Of a stretch of 64,000 nt of DNA, positions 22,117 through 33,946 are shown piece after piece. Each line of letters starts with the position of its first letter. Within the stretch, counting starts at the first letter, position 1. The notes under the pieces were generated by a model. That model did no database searches. It saw nothing but the letters and a program-made list of their open reading frames with translations, and was not told the origin of the DNA. Position numbers and translations under genes: made by a program. The DNA is taken from contig MNCI01011137.1 in the NCBI GenBank assembly GCA_015680685.1, forward strand, positions 75,065 to 139,064, read 5' to 3'. Source of the DNA: Gnetum montanum. Taxonomy: Eukaryota; Streptophyta; Gnetopsida; Gnetales; Gnetaceae.

Positions 22117-25100
22117 ATGGTGAAGAAGATTGGATCAACTAGTCAAAACCCAGTGTTGTATGAGGTGGAATAGGTAGTTTAGATTATTTTAGGCTTTCAG
22201 ATCCTTCTACAAGCTAAGGATCTTCATCAAGGACTACCATGTACCAATTTTTCCTATATTTTCCTTATTTTCAATGAATTTCTAAAAACATTTTCCCACC
22301 TCTAAGCTATTCTAGGTTGAAATTTTGTATTTGGACTTTATTAAATTTAAGGTTTAGGCTTTTTGATCATATTGGGAGTGAAATTTGGACTTTTGTGTAT
22401 CTTGTGGTGGAGATTTGGATTTTTCCTCACACATATGCACAACGTTATTACCTTATTTTCATCAATTTTAGTTGAACTTCAACATTTTCTTCTAGCTTGT
22501 GTATAGGTAGGTTTTTGAATTTTGACTACACATGATTTTTTGTTAGGATGTTTTGGCTATCCTAGAGGTGAAATCAGATTTTTTGAAATTTTTTTGAATT
22601 TCTATGTGTTTTCTTTCGACCCAGTGCATAGTAGTTTAACTTGTTTTTTTGAACTTTTGTAGATTTTTCATGGAAAAACTAGCAACATGTATAATTTTTG
22701 ACCATCTATGGTCAACTTCCAAGGCTCCTAGGGATGACATGTACAATGTAGAAGGGTTCTAGATGAAGCTTGGATTTTTAAAAAATCTTCTCAAATTTTT
22801 CCTAAGGTTTTTGCTATAGTCAATTTACTACAAATTGGTAAAAATTTTATGAAATTCTAGATTTTTTTGACTATAGTGTTGATGGTAAATTCAAGTTTTT
22901 TGGAGCATGTTCTCTATGTTTACAATTGAAAATGACTTTTAAAAAAAATTTAGAGATTTTTCCCCAACCTTGGGAACTGTGTTGGTTAGTTACAATTTTG
23001 ACTACAGAGTTTCATGGTGTTTATGGCTAGTATTGATAGTGTTGGGTACTTGGACTTGAGTTTTGGCCATTATGAAATTTTTCTAGTTATGTGGCCAACG
23101 TATGGTAATCCCTAGGCTTACTAGGGTAGTGTATGAGAGACTTAGGGATTTTTCATAGGGCAGAATGGTAGCATGTGGGATATAAAAGCCAAGAAAACTG
23201 ATGTTTCTCATCACCATTTTCCTTGTATTCTAAGCATTTTAGGATTGTGGAATTTCCTTGGCCACTTTTTTTAGGCATTATCTACCCTTTAACCAACAAC
23301 ACTGTCACTTTTGGCTTCTAGTTACGTAAAACTTTATTTTCATATTAATTGTATGTGAAAATGCTTATTTTAAGGCCTTACATGTCAATTGTTCATTAAA
23401 ATGTTAATGTGGCTTTTTCCTATGTTTAATGTCCATTAAGATGTTAAATTTAGTTTTTTTCTATGTTAATTTGAGTGTGAAAGGATAAATTTTGGTTTGC
23501 ATTGGAATGGTAGTTGAGTTAGTGGACTTGGTCATTTTTTAATAATTTTTCTCAATATCAACGCTATTATTTTAGAGGCTATTTTTTTTCAATTTTATTA
23601 ATTTTTGTTCTAATATTTCTATGGTCTTTATGGTCTCATGGTTATGTAGCTTGGCTACGTGTACAACATTCTTGAAACATATTTTGATCATTGTTATGGG
23701 ATGGCTACTTATGTTGCACTGTGATGGCTAGTTAAAATAGCTTGAACTCTAATAAGACCATTGAAAAATGCACTCCAATACAGTTTATACCTAGTGCTAG
23801 AGAATTCTTGATGTACCTACTCCACAATTACAATGTGATTATGTGATCATGCTTGGCTATAGATGTTGTAGCTATAATCATAGAGACTATCATGGCAAGG
23901 TCTTATAGCTACATCTTGTAGTTCATGGTGGATGATCCATATACTTAGAAAGAAATAAAGTAGAATGAGTTCTCATATTTGATGGGATTTTGACAATTAT
24001 CCAAAATTTGGAAGATGCCCAAGTATTCATAGTACAACACCAACAAAACCTTGATGCTAGATCATCACATAACCACTCTATGCCAAAGTCTTCCTAGAAT
24101 TGTCTATCTACTAGAAGGATAAGCCTAGTTTCAAATGGATATTTTTTTTATTTTTTATTTTAATATTATTTTTTCTAATGATTTTTGTGCTTTGGTTTTC
24201 ATAGGTATAGGGTTCACTATGGAGGATTTGGTAAAAAATGACCAAATCTTGTTTGTGTCTTGTGCAACTTTGGAGGAGTTTAAGTAAGGTGAGGCTATAA
24301 GAGTGCAAGTGCTTAACTGTCTCAATGCTAATTTTGGTAGGCATCTTATGAAATATTCTCATGTATATTAGACATGTGTAGCTACTAATCGTGCACACAA
24401 ATTTTGAGTTCTCTAAGATTTCGTAGCACTTTCACAATTTCAATCTAAGGTTACAACTTTGCCTAAGCTTGGTGAGTGAAAATTGGTTAAGCATGACCAA
24501 CATTTTAGTATTTATGGTTTTCTTGTTTTTGTTCTTTTTATTTTTGAGTATTTATAGTTTTTTTTTTTATTTTATGATTTTTCTATAGAGTAAAAAGCTA
24601 ACAAGATAACTATGTTGTGCTATAGATTCCATGTGTGAGTCTACTATCATCATGATAAATTTAGGTTCTAGTGAGAAGAAGATTAAACTTAAGTGAGATG
24701 AAGTAGACTAAGAAAAAGAATGATTGCTCACTAAGGTAGGTTTATTTGACTTGTTCATGCTACATGACCCATCCATATTGTTGGCTTAGATGTTGAATGT
24801 GACTAACTGTTTTGATGATGGGATCATCAAATTTGTTACTTGTATGGATGGTTTTCCTATTGTCTTAAGTGTTAATGAGTTCATGTTTAGTGATATTTTC
24901 AGCACACCATCTAGTGGTTTTAAGGTAGCCATTAGAGTATGGAAGGATGTGGACCATAGAGAAGAAATGGAGGCTTAGCTCAAATCACTTGCTAATGCTA
25001 CATTATCTTTTATTAAGTGCAATGTTGAGGAGATAAATAAGACTTATCCACTTTTTTTTTCTAGATCCTTTCACATGCTATTATCATAGAAGAGAATCAT

Positions 25101-27286
25101 AGGGGTTCGATAAGTGTGGACTATGAAAATGCTTTAACTAATGGCACTAGGTTTAATTGGGCTACCTTCTTGGTTATAAGTCTATGGGATGATGTTCGAA
25201 GACTTCGCAACAACCTTAATTCTATATACCACATGCATTTTACATTTTTTGGTGGATATCTTAGAAGGTTCATGAAGTTCTTGGTGGTCAAGAGAGATGG
25301 AAAGTGGGTAGCACTTGATGCCTTATAGCTTTCTAGGCCTTGGACTAAACACATCTCTTAGATGATGTATGTTCTAGAACCACTAGTGGAGGAGGTTGGA
25401 GAGCCATTGTTTGTTATCATCAAGAATGTTAGTGATGTATGTTGTTGTTTCCTTAATAGCATGGGGATAGAGCCCTATGCTAAATGTGGTAATAAAAAAG
25501 GGCCAAAAGGATACACAAATAAGTAGATGGCACTGCTACCAAAAAGATAAAGAGGCCACAAGTTGAATAAAATGTTCTTGTAATTGACCAGCTTGCACGT
25601 AAGAAGCTAGCTATCAAGTTCAACAAGGTCAATCAAGCTGTTGAAGGTATGTACATATTTTTTGTATTTTTAATTTTTTAGTTTTTTATGATTTTCTTTG
25701 ATTATGTTTTTTATTATATTTTTTTTGCTAAGCATGTTTACTAATTTGTTCTATTTTTATTAGCTTTGATTGGTTATAGGGAGGAAACAGGGGTTTGTTG
25801 CCTAGGCTACTATGGAGAAGGAGCAACGATGCAAGTAAGAAGAGGAAAGGGCATCCTAGGAAGTGCTAGATGTTTTGGACTCTATCTTAGGTTGTTTGTC
25901 TTTAGGAGGCAACCCTCCAATGGGCTTGTCTCATGATCTTTCTACTAAAATTTGGAATCCTTTATATTTCTGTTTCAAATTTTATATGCTTTTGTTGCAA
26001 ACTATATTAATTGTTATGATCATTGTAGTTCATGAGCCTCCGCTAGAAGCATCCACATATACATTTCATTTTCAGCCTTGGGCAGAAGTCCCATACAAGA
26101 TGAAATTCATGCAAGGAATGGTAAATGACATGTTTGATAGATTACAGTAGATAGCTCCAAATGTTGGTAAGAGAAGTTAGAATATTTTTGTTTTACATTT
26201 TTGTTTTATATGTTTATGTGCTTTCATGTTTTATGGCTACATGATTTTAGTAGGTTTTTAATGTTTTAGTGTTGGTTTTTCTTATGTTTTTCTAGCTATG
26301 ATAGTATCTAAAGTTAGATGAGATCCTATGCAAAACATCAAATTTGATGATTTCGTTGAATTGCTACCTCATGTTGAAAATGTTCCAAGAAGGTTGTACA
26401 AAGGGGCTAATACTTTGGTATATCACCTACAAAGACATATTGGAAGTTTCAACTTTCAAATGAATTTTTGTGGGAGAGGGTTATGGCTTTGAAAAAGGAG
26501 AATAAGAAACTAGTAGTTGAGAACAGGAGCCTTATAGATGATAAGAAGTTCAGAAAGGCTCATGTGATCAATAGGGTATCCTTGTACATGAAGGAGATTG
26601 AGTGATCATGCTATTGGAATGCCATTGAGAGTAAGGTTACCTAGCTAGGAGCAACATGGAGAAGGACATGAAGATGGAGTTGTTAGTTCATAAGAGTAGG
26701 CATTACTGAAACTATTACACTTGGGTGCATGCATTTGGTAAGAAGTTAAAGGCTCATAAGTGGTCATACAGGGTAGAAAAGGAGACCTACTTGAAGTCAT
26801 GGCATGAGGAGGCTATGACATGATGGAAATATGAGTTGTTTGTGTAGGGGATAGGTGTAGAGGATACTTTTAACATGTTTATTAAATCAAGGATGGCTAT
26901 TGACTCTTCCACTCCTTAGATCACTATTGCATTTGGGGAAACTACCATGGCTACCTTTTTCCATGCTTCTCCCAAGTGGATAGATATCAAGAGGAAAAAG
27001 GTATAGGAGTGGATTTAGGAAAGATCGACTAGGCCAACATGAGTAAAGAACAAATTCTTCATAGGTTGGAGTTTAGCCTCCAAATATTTGCTCCTAAATT
27101 GCTTGAGGTTTGTAAATATATATTCTAAGTTTTTAGTTGTAGTTTTTGTTTTATGTTTTGTTATTTTATGGTTATGTTTTTTGGTCATTATGATTAGTAA
27201 TCATTTGTATGTTTCATTGTCTATAGGCCCCAGGTGATAGGGATGATGACATTGATTATGATCCTCGTTCTTCTTTTATGGCTTAG
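22117..27286 (+). pseudogene. Antisense intron-containing accessory gene, copy in element A
   Basis: Plus-strand gene opposite to element A's pol. Proposed exons by eye: 1 from an ATG at 22117 (MVKKIGSTSQNPVLYEVE, end unclear); 2, 24341-24471; 3, 24589-25646; 4, about 25779-26166; 5, 26296-27107; 6, 27227-27286, ending ATG-GCT-TAG. Junctions have AG acceptors (GGTAG, CTATAG, TTATAG, TCTAG, CTATAG) and GT donors (GTGAGT, GTATGT, GTAAGA, weaker GTTTGT). Exon 3 has VGLFDLFMLHDPSIL and GFPIVLSVNEFMFSDIF; exon 5 has DPMQNIKFDDF, a lysine/glutamate-rich coiled coil (LKKENKKLVVENRSL) and EQILHRLEFSLQIFAPKLLE. These blocks align in order with the copy at 47921-51648. No known enzyme motif was recognised. 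Stops occur in most exons, so it is dead. Intron 1 is long (about 2 kb) and may hold a further exon near 24205-24340. Confidence 0.72.
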
Positions 27287-28389
27287 TTTTGGCCACTATT
27301 GGCCATGTTATATTTTTGTTATCTTTGTTGTATCATTATTGTAGCAGTTTATTTGGAGACTATGTATTATTTTTATTATTGTCTGTTGCATAGTGTAACT
27401 ATGGCTAAGGACCTTTATTCTTTGTTATTGTCACATAGTGTGACTATGGCTATTGTTTTGGTTTTAATTTCTAAAACATTTTTTTTGTTTTTCTTACATT
27501 TTATAGTTTTTATTAATTTTTAATGTTTTTTTATTTTTTATGTTGTTTTGTAGTTTTTTGTGAACATAAGAAAATATATGTTATAAATCGATGCGAAAAT
27601 GTAAAGTAAGGCTATGTTGAAAACTAGTAAATATGACATATCAAAGTAAAAAATGTAAGGTAAAAATGTAAATATGTAAATAAAAATTGAAAAAAGGCTA
27701 CTACTTAAATTGTACAAGGTAAAGAAAATTAACAACATGTCTAATCATACAATTATTTTGTAATCTTTGAAAGATTAGGGAATTCATATGATTTTTGTTA
27801 CATGATATTGTACTCCATGTTCCCTTTGCTTACAATATCAAATAAAATCTCTTACCATGTTTTGTTTATGAATCCAACATTTTTGATTTTCGCTTGGTTG
27901 ATCTCATTATAGTTTGTGTTTTTGGTTGTGGGAGTTTCTTCTTGAAAATCCATCTTAGATCCTTACTCTATTTCAACATTGTTAATGGACAATGTAACCA
28001 TGTTGTCTCCATGGATTATGATTTTACCTCTCTCATAAGTGTTGGTAACCATTTGTTAAGGTTAAATTTTTGGCCCTCTAGTCTTGTGATTGGGGTCATA
28101 GCAAATGAAGGTGTTCTTCAAATAGGGTTTAGGTGCTTGCTAGTCTCTAGCAAAACCAAGGTCCAAATACATCCATATAGACTTAGTGGTTATGAAAAAA
28201 ACTAATCATGAGTATGTGTTTGTTGTTGTGAATGTTGAAATAATTGGATTTGTGTATGAAATTATAATTGGCTATCATAAAAGAAATTTAGTTAACTTTG
28301 TTGAATACTATGAGTTGTTGAAGGTTCTTATTTTGTTAAGTCACTTACTTTATATAGTCCCTATGGTACATTACTTGTAACAAATAAAA
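27287..28389. other. Element A, unassigned region with open stretches
   Basis: T-rich on plus. A 103-codon plus-strand stretch (27894-28202, starting MVDLIIVCVFGCGSFFL) and its follow-on 28186-28377 are rich in hydrophobic residues. The minus strand over 27780-28200 is also rather open and basic (WIFKKKLPQPKTQTIMRSTK). Since element A's sense strand is minus, the minus reading may be the real one, continuing the pol-side spacer from 40704-41418. No family was recognised in either orientation. It ends at the uncertain left edge of element D. Confidence 0.35.
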
Positions 28390-30554
28390 TGTCCCAAAAA
28401 TGATTGAGCATAATTTTATCAATCTACTCCTGATTTTTTCCAAAGAGAAAATTTCACAAGAAAACTAGAAATAGAGAAAAATTCAATGGATTTTAGAAAG
28501 AGAAAAGAAAAGAAAGCATATTTGTATGGAATCTGAAACATTTAAGCAAGATAAATTGACATTAAGAAACACTTGATAATAAAGCTATTCCAATTCAATC
28601 TATTACGAGTTGTCTAAACCCTCTAAGCTCAACAAGAAATTTTATAAATGACACTTTTGTAAATGCTTTGTAAACAACAAAGTACAAGCTTCTATTTGGC
28701 TAGTCAAAATTAATTAAGAATTGTAAACAATAGAACTTGCAAAAAATTTGAGAATTTCAAGATTTAAATATTAAGGCAATAAACTTTAAAACTAAAGAAG
28801 CTATTTCAATAATCTCAAAGTATCAAGATTTTCTAGTTTTTTTAAACTAAAATAGGCAATTTCTATAAGTCATTACTATTAAATTATTTAAGATGCTTTT
28901 CTAATACAAAATAAGCTCTTATATGACAAATCTTAATAGAAGTCTAATGTTGCACAAAACAAAGTTATAAAGGTAATTTAGAAAAATCCAAAAATTAAAT
29001 GCCAAGCATGATACTATCTAAACTATTAGCTAAGAAACTAAGATAGAATGGGAAGGAAATAACTCATAGGATTTAAAGAAGGTAGGTGAATTGATGAATT
29101 AGTAAGCCATCTTACAATCTTCAATATCTTCTTCTTGATCTCCCATCAACTTCCCTTGAATTCTACCCTTGAAGCCCTTTTATAGTTACTTCAAGGTATT
29201 TACAATCATCATGAGAAGTTGAGGTAAGTTACAAACATTATGGAGATTGTTTATAACTACCATATGAATTAATGATAATTAGTATAATCACCATTGAGTT
29301 ATAACCATGATTTCCAAGTGTTCTTTTTTGTAGTTTTCATGGCCAATCTTGCCAATGCTATCACACAAGGCCATGATCAACAAAACTATCCTGTAAAATC
29401 ATATACTATTTCACCAAGTAATGTTAACATGCAAGAAGGTGGACCAATGTGCATGGAGGTGAAAAATCACTAGTAAGTGGCTATAAAGTAGAGAATGTAG
29501 ATGATTTCAAGGGGCTAGGGGAAGCAAGAGCCTCCTTAACAAATTAGGCTCTTTGCTTGAACAACTATGTCTCTCTCCATTGAGGTGCACACAGATAGTA
29601 AGGGGGGGGGGTGTGAGGGCCTCCTTAATAAATCAGGCTCTCCTATCAAATAGTTATGTCTCTCTCCATTGAGGTGTATGAAAATGGGCAAGGGAGGGGT
29701 CTCTAAGGGCTAAGAAACTAGCAACAATGATTTTTTTTCTCTCTCTCTTCTCTTGTCTTTCTTGGGGTGGTAGTGGTCTAGTTGATGTGCATGGAAAATG
29801 GATGTAGTAGGTAGGTTTTGTAGTCTTGTTTCTTTATTCTTGACAATGGACCAGAAATAGTTAGCAATGACAAAGCTGTGTGGACGATAGTCAACAATCT
29901 TAGTAGGAAACCAAGAGGCAACAATTTTCTTTTCTCTTTTACTAATGGACTTGTGACAATAGTAGATGTAAGACTAGAGATAGAAATGCATCTATTGGCA
30001 CGTGATTATGGGATTTGGTAGCTTTTTTTTTCTCTCTCTCTCTACTATGGTGTTGTGGTAGTTGATAGTAGTAGTTGTAGGTGTGGGTTCTACAATTTTG
30101 TTCTATTTTTGGTGGGCAATGCATCCATGGTAGGGTTCTTGAAATAGGGACAAATATTTGTATCTCATGTTGGTGATAGGGCACATCTTGTTTATGCATC
30201 AAAGAAGCATTAGTAGGCCCCTTCATCTAGCCTCTTCTCTCTCTCTCCCTCCTTTAGTGACTACAAGTTGTGTTGGTTGCAGTAGCATCTACAACAAACT
30301 AGTGGTGAGCAGCAACAATAGTTGAGAAGCAAGGAAAATTTATTTTGGTTACCTTTTATATTCTTGAATTTGAGACACTCATTCCAATTAAAATTTTTAA
30401 TTTCTTTTTTACTATTTTCAAAAGGCCACATGGCTCTCTCTAGCTAAGACTATTCTTGGGTTTCTGTACACATATGGGAGGCACCCTAGGCAATAGTCTC
30501 CTCAAACGAGTTTTCCCCCCAAGTGTTGATGTATCCAAATTTTATGCATGAACA
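28390..30554 (+). repeat. 5' LTR of element D
   Basis: About 2.2 kb. The left end is tentative; the right end is fixed by homology with 40703 and by the primer site 6 bp downstream. The inner part has two diverged tandem copies of about 110 bp (around 29530-29700, with GCCTCCTTAA-AAAT-AGGCTC and TCTCTCTCCATTGAGGTG) and CT-rich runs near 29735 and 30030. Confidence 0.65.
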
Positions 30555-30560
30555 CCTTTT

Positions 30561-30579
30561 TGGTGCTTGAAGGAAGACC
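30561..30579 (+). promoter_or_regulatory. Primer-binding site of element D
   Basis: TGGTGCTTGAAGGAAGACC is six bases after the LTR end. It matches the primer site of element F (TGGCACTAGAAGGAGGACC at 43376) at most positions, and the decayed site of E (33584). I cannot name the tRNA. Confidence 0.7.
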
Positions 30580-30954
30580 TTTTTCCCACCTTTTTTTTAA
30601 TCAGCTCTTCTTGCCATTTTCTTGTGGCTATTTCATTTTCTAATCTAGTCTTGGAACCTATTGCATTTTTTGTTAAAAAAAATTTGTCTTTAGACCCTTT
30701 ATTTTTTGCCTTTTTTTATGCTTCCCATTTTGTAAAAGTTGTTGTTACCGAAAATTTTTTTATAACCCTTGTTTCTCAATTCCATTTTCGAATTTCTAAT
30801 TTTGGTGATCCTTACCTGAGTTCCAACTTGGATGAGATGGTTTTATCATTCAATTTTAAAGTTATTTTTTAAAAAAATTTGTTATTTTATTATTTTCCTT
30901 TTAAGATTTCATGGTTTTTATTACTTCTTGCACTTGTAAGAAATTTTTTATTGT
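30580..30954 (+). other. Residual internal region of element D
   Basis: About 370 bp, A/T-rich. The 101-codon open stretch 30567-30869 overlaps the primer site and has no family features. No purine tract precedes the second LTR, consistent with a deletion that removed the rest of the internal region and the first part of the 3' LTR. Confidence 0.55.
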
Positions 30955-31941
30955 GGTGAATCTCACCCATGCTATTGCATGGGGCCATGATCAACAAAAC
31001 TATCTTGGAAAATCATATATCGCTTCACCAAGCAATGTTAACATGCAAAAAGGTGAACTAACATGTGGGATGGTGAACCGATGTGCAAGGAGGTAGACTA
31101 ACATGTAGGAAGGTGGATCGACATGTAGGGAGGTGAAACATCACTAGTAGGTGGCTATAACATAGAGAATGTAGATAATGTTAAGGGGTGGGGGAGAGTG
31201 AGGGCCTCCTTAACAAATGGAGATTTCTTCCCAAAAAGTTGCATCTCTCTCCATTAAGGCACACATAGATAGTAAGTCGGGGGGAGTGAGGGCCTTCTTA
31301 GCAAATTAAAATCTCTTCTCGAACTACTATGTCTCTGTTCATTAAGGTGCACACAAATGGGTAGAGGGATTTCAAGGGGTTGAGAAACCTGTAGATAGTA
31401 GTTTTTTCTCTCTCTCTTCTCCTATTCTTCTTGGGGTAGTAGTGGTGCAATTAATGCATGTGGATAGCAAATGCAGCAAGTAGGTTCTGCAATCTTGTTT
31501 CTTTATTCTTGGCAATAGATTAACAACAGTTAAAAGTAGCAGAGCTACATGGATGATGATCAATAATCTTAGCAAAAAACCCAGAGGTGATAGTTTTCTT
31601 TTCCCTTTTATCAATGGACTCATGATGGTGGTAGATGTATGACTAGAGATAGCAACACGTTTACAGGCATGTGATAGCGAGATCTAGTAGCTTGTTCTCT
31701 GTCTCTTTGCTATAGTGGTGCATCTACAATAGGGTTCTCTAAACAAGGATAAATTTCCTTATCTCATGTTGGTGATGGTACACATCTTATCTATGCATCA
31801 GAGATGCATCAACAGATCCCTTCATCTAGCCTCTTCTCTATCTCTCCCTCCTTTGGTGGCTACAAGCAATGTTGGCTGCAGCAACGTCCATAATGGATTG
31901 ATGGAAATAGTTAGGAAGTAGGGAAAATTTATTTTGGTACT
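30955..31941 (+). repeat. 3' LTR of element D, truncated, left segment
   Basis: Matches 29340-30345 in order: GGCCATGATCAACAAAACTATC, GTTAACATGCAA, the CTCCTTA tandem block, TCTTGTTTCTTTATTCTTG and AAAATTTATTTTGGT. It lacks about the first 950 bp of the LTR. Element E interrupts it at GGTAC; the rest is at 40548-40703. Confidence 0.8.
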
Positions 31942-32214
31942 TGAAACACCACTACTTTCAGCATAGCACTTTGGAACAAGAAAAATTCAAACCCTTTCGA
32001 GCATTTAGTTGGCAAAATTTGACTAAGGCATGGAACTCACATTGTTAAGCTAGCTTGCCCTCAGCATAAGTAGCTCCAATAGCATCACAATCAGCTCAAA
32101 GGTGGCTTAGTCTAAGGGTGCAAGGCATTCTCAAGGGTCACTATTGTTCATAGTTCAATGTTCCAGTGTTTGGGATTCAAATTTCAGTAAAAAAGTGCAA
32201 ATTTTCTCACTCAT

Positions 32215-32620
32215 GCTGTGGTCATGCTGAGGTCATGTTGGCAGCGTGACCACAACGTGACTGACTCTGACAACCCCAAAACTGAGTCAGAAAGATATGA
32301 TGTCCAAGGTGCAAGTCATCCTTAGGGATTCATGGTTGATAACTTCACATTGTAGCCTCCAAAACTCCAGACTTCAGGTCCAAAAATTACAAGTTTCTGT
32401 GGTCACGCTAGCAACATGAGTCCAGCATGAGCTGCCAAAAGCAGCTCAAAACAAGGCACTTTTAGGCTCAATTTGTCAATCATAGTCAGTCAATCATCAC
32501 ACTTCAACAATCAGGGTTCAAAAATCAAAATTTTCTGAAAAATTTGTCGTTCTAACTCATTCATGTTGAGGTCATGCTAAAGTCACGCTGGCAGCGTGAG
32601 TGTAGTGTGTGCACGTTGAG
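32215..32620 (+). repeat. CACGCT-GGC-AGCGTG palindrome cluster in element E U3
   Basis: A perfect palindrome (CACGCT, GGC, AGCGTG) lies at 32584-32598, with decayed relatives near 32236, 32404 and between. The other LTR has matching decayed copies near 39185, 39366 and 39546. CpG positions are those most often mutated. Confidence 0.7.
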
Positions 32621-33027
32621 ATAAAATGAACTCACATTGGAAATTATTTTCAAGAAGAGATGCTTGAAATAGCCATGAAACCACTCGAATCGACATCTTG
32701 CAGTAGCTAAGTCAGAGATCCAAAGTTTTCAAGTGAGCCAGAACCAGTTTCTCTTGTTGTTCATTATCATTTCATTGTAAATTTTCATCATTTGTCATTT
32801 GTCGAGCTGTTACGCTCCGAATTGTATGTGCCATGAGCATAATTTGGCTTGAGTGGATTGTCACACATTGTAAGATACAATGCACCTAGTCCAAAACGTA
32901 GCTTGTCCACACACATCCAACTCACACACAGCTATCCATTGGATACATGTCGCTAGATCTGTTTTCCTCTCATCTCTTAGCCAATTGATTCCATTCATAA
33001 ATTCCATGCCCGAGCCCAACCAAACCC

Positions 33028-33035
33028 TATAAATA
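33028..33035 (+). promoter_or_regulatory. TATA box of element E 5' LTR
   Basis: CCCTATAAATACC; the same word is at 39994-40001 in the other LTR and in both LTRs of element F. It is the likely start of the genomic transcript about 25-35 bp downstream. Confidence 0.65.
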
Positions 33036-33583
33036 CCCTATCAATTCACATAAATAGGGTTGGCAATTTTGAAGGTTGATGGCTTAGGAATCTCATAGTA
33101 GCAATCCTTGGGTGCGCAAGTACACTTGACTTCTAGCATCCAAGCACTTCTGAAAAACATCACATCACCCCGGGGCTTGGCACTTGACTTGCCATCGACA
33201 CGTGCATCTACACTTTGACCAGTGCACATCTTTTCTAAGAAATATAATACAATTCATTTTGGCAGCCATTATTTTTTTTACTTTGTTTTACATTTAGTTT
33301 ATGTTTTGTTTGCAATACTGTTCTGCGAACAATCTATTTGCATTTTGTATGCCACTGTTTACATTTCAAATATCAGTTACAATAACCTCAGTGCAAGCCA
33401 TAGTTTATGCTTGGGGAAGTCCTTGGTTGATTTGCATGTAGACCATCCAAGGCACTCTACCTTCATTTCCTTTTGCAACTTTCCCTCACGCGAAGGCAGG
33501 GTCAGCTGTGTCTGTCCAATGATCTTTTAGTGTTTGTTTTCCTTTCCATCCTTACACCAATGATATAGGTCAGTACAATAAAT

Positions 33584-33602
33584 TATCACTAGAAGGAGGT
33601 CC
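33584..33602 (+). promoter_or_regulatory. Primer-binding site of element E (decayed)
   Basis: TATCACTAGAAGGAGGTCC, seven bases after the 5' LTR. The last 13 bases match the primer site of F well; the first TGG has decayed. Confidence 0.65.
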
Positions 33603-33659
33603 TAACTTGTTTATCATCTTGTCAAAATGTTTATCACGCTACCTATTAAACATTTCATA

Positions 33660-33946
33660 GACCAAGTGCTGAAACTAAAGTCCAGCTTGACCTACTCGCG
33701 CTAACCCCAGTCACTCATGCTGAGGTTACACATGTTGTGCTAGTTTACACACATTGAGCCAGTTACTCACGTTGTGCCAGTTACTCTTGTTATGCTAGTT
33801 TACACATGATGTGCCAGTTTACACATGCTATACCAATTACTCTTGTTATGCTAGTTTACACACACTGTGCCAGCTACTCATGCTATGCTAGTTTACACAT
33901 GCTGCACCAGTTACTCACGCTGACAAGCCAAGTCACTCATGTTGAC
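33660..33946 (+). repeat. Leader of element E with CTCATGCT / TTTACACATG tandem repeats
   Basis: Repeated words such as CAGTTACTC, ATGCTA, GTTTACACATG and TGTGCCAG occur every 20-40 bp from about 33700 to 33940. They resemble decayed forms of the U3 palindrome vocabulary. The region lies between the primer site and the gag start. Confidence 0.65.

Larger units (their letters stand above)
31942..33577 (+). repeat. 5' LTR of element E
   Basis: 1636 bp, TGAAACACCACT to CAGTACA; the partner is 38903-40542. Upstream of the TATA box the U3 part has repeated CACGCTGGCAGCGTG-type palindromes (32215-32610). Confidence 0.93.

Noticed and set aside
27299-27523. 74-codon hydrophobic plus-strand ORF after the antisense gene
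   Set aside because: T-rich low-complexity sequence (repeated CATAGTGT-AACTATGGCTA); probably the untranslated tail of the antisense gene.
28390-28400. Exact left end and target duplication of element D
   Set aside because: TG at 28390 is preceded by TAAAA, but the right flank is ATAGT; the end is left as tentative.
29735-30060. CT-rich runs as a regulatory GAGA-type element
   Set aside because: Plain microsatellite-like sequence within a decayed LTR; nothing else supports a role.
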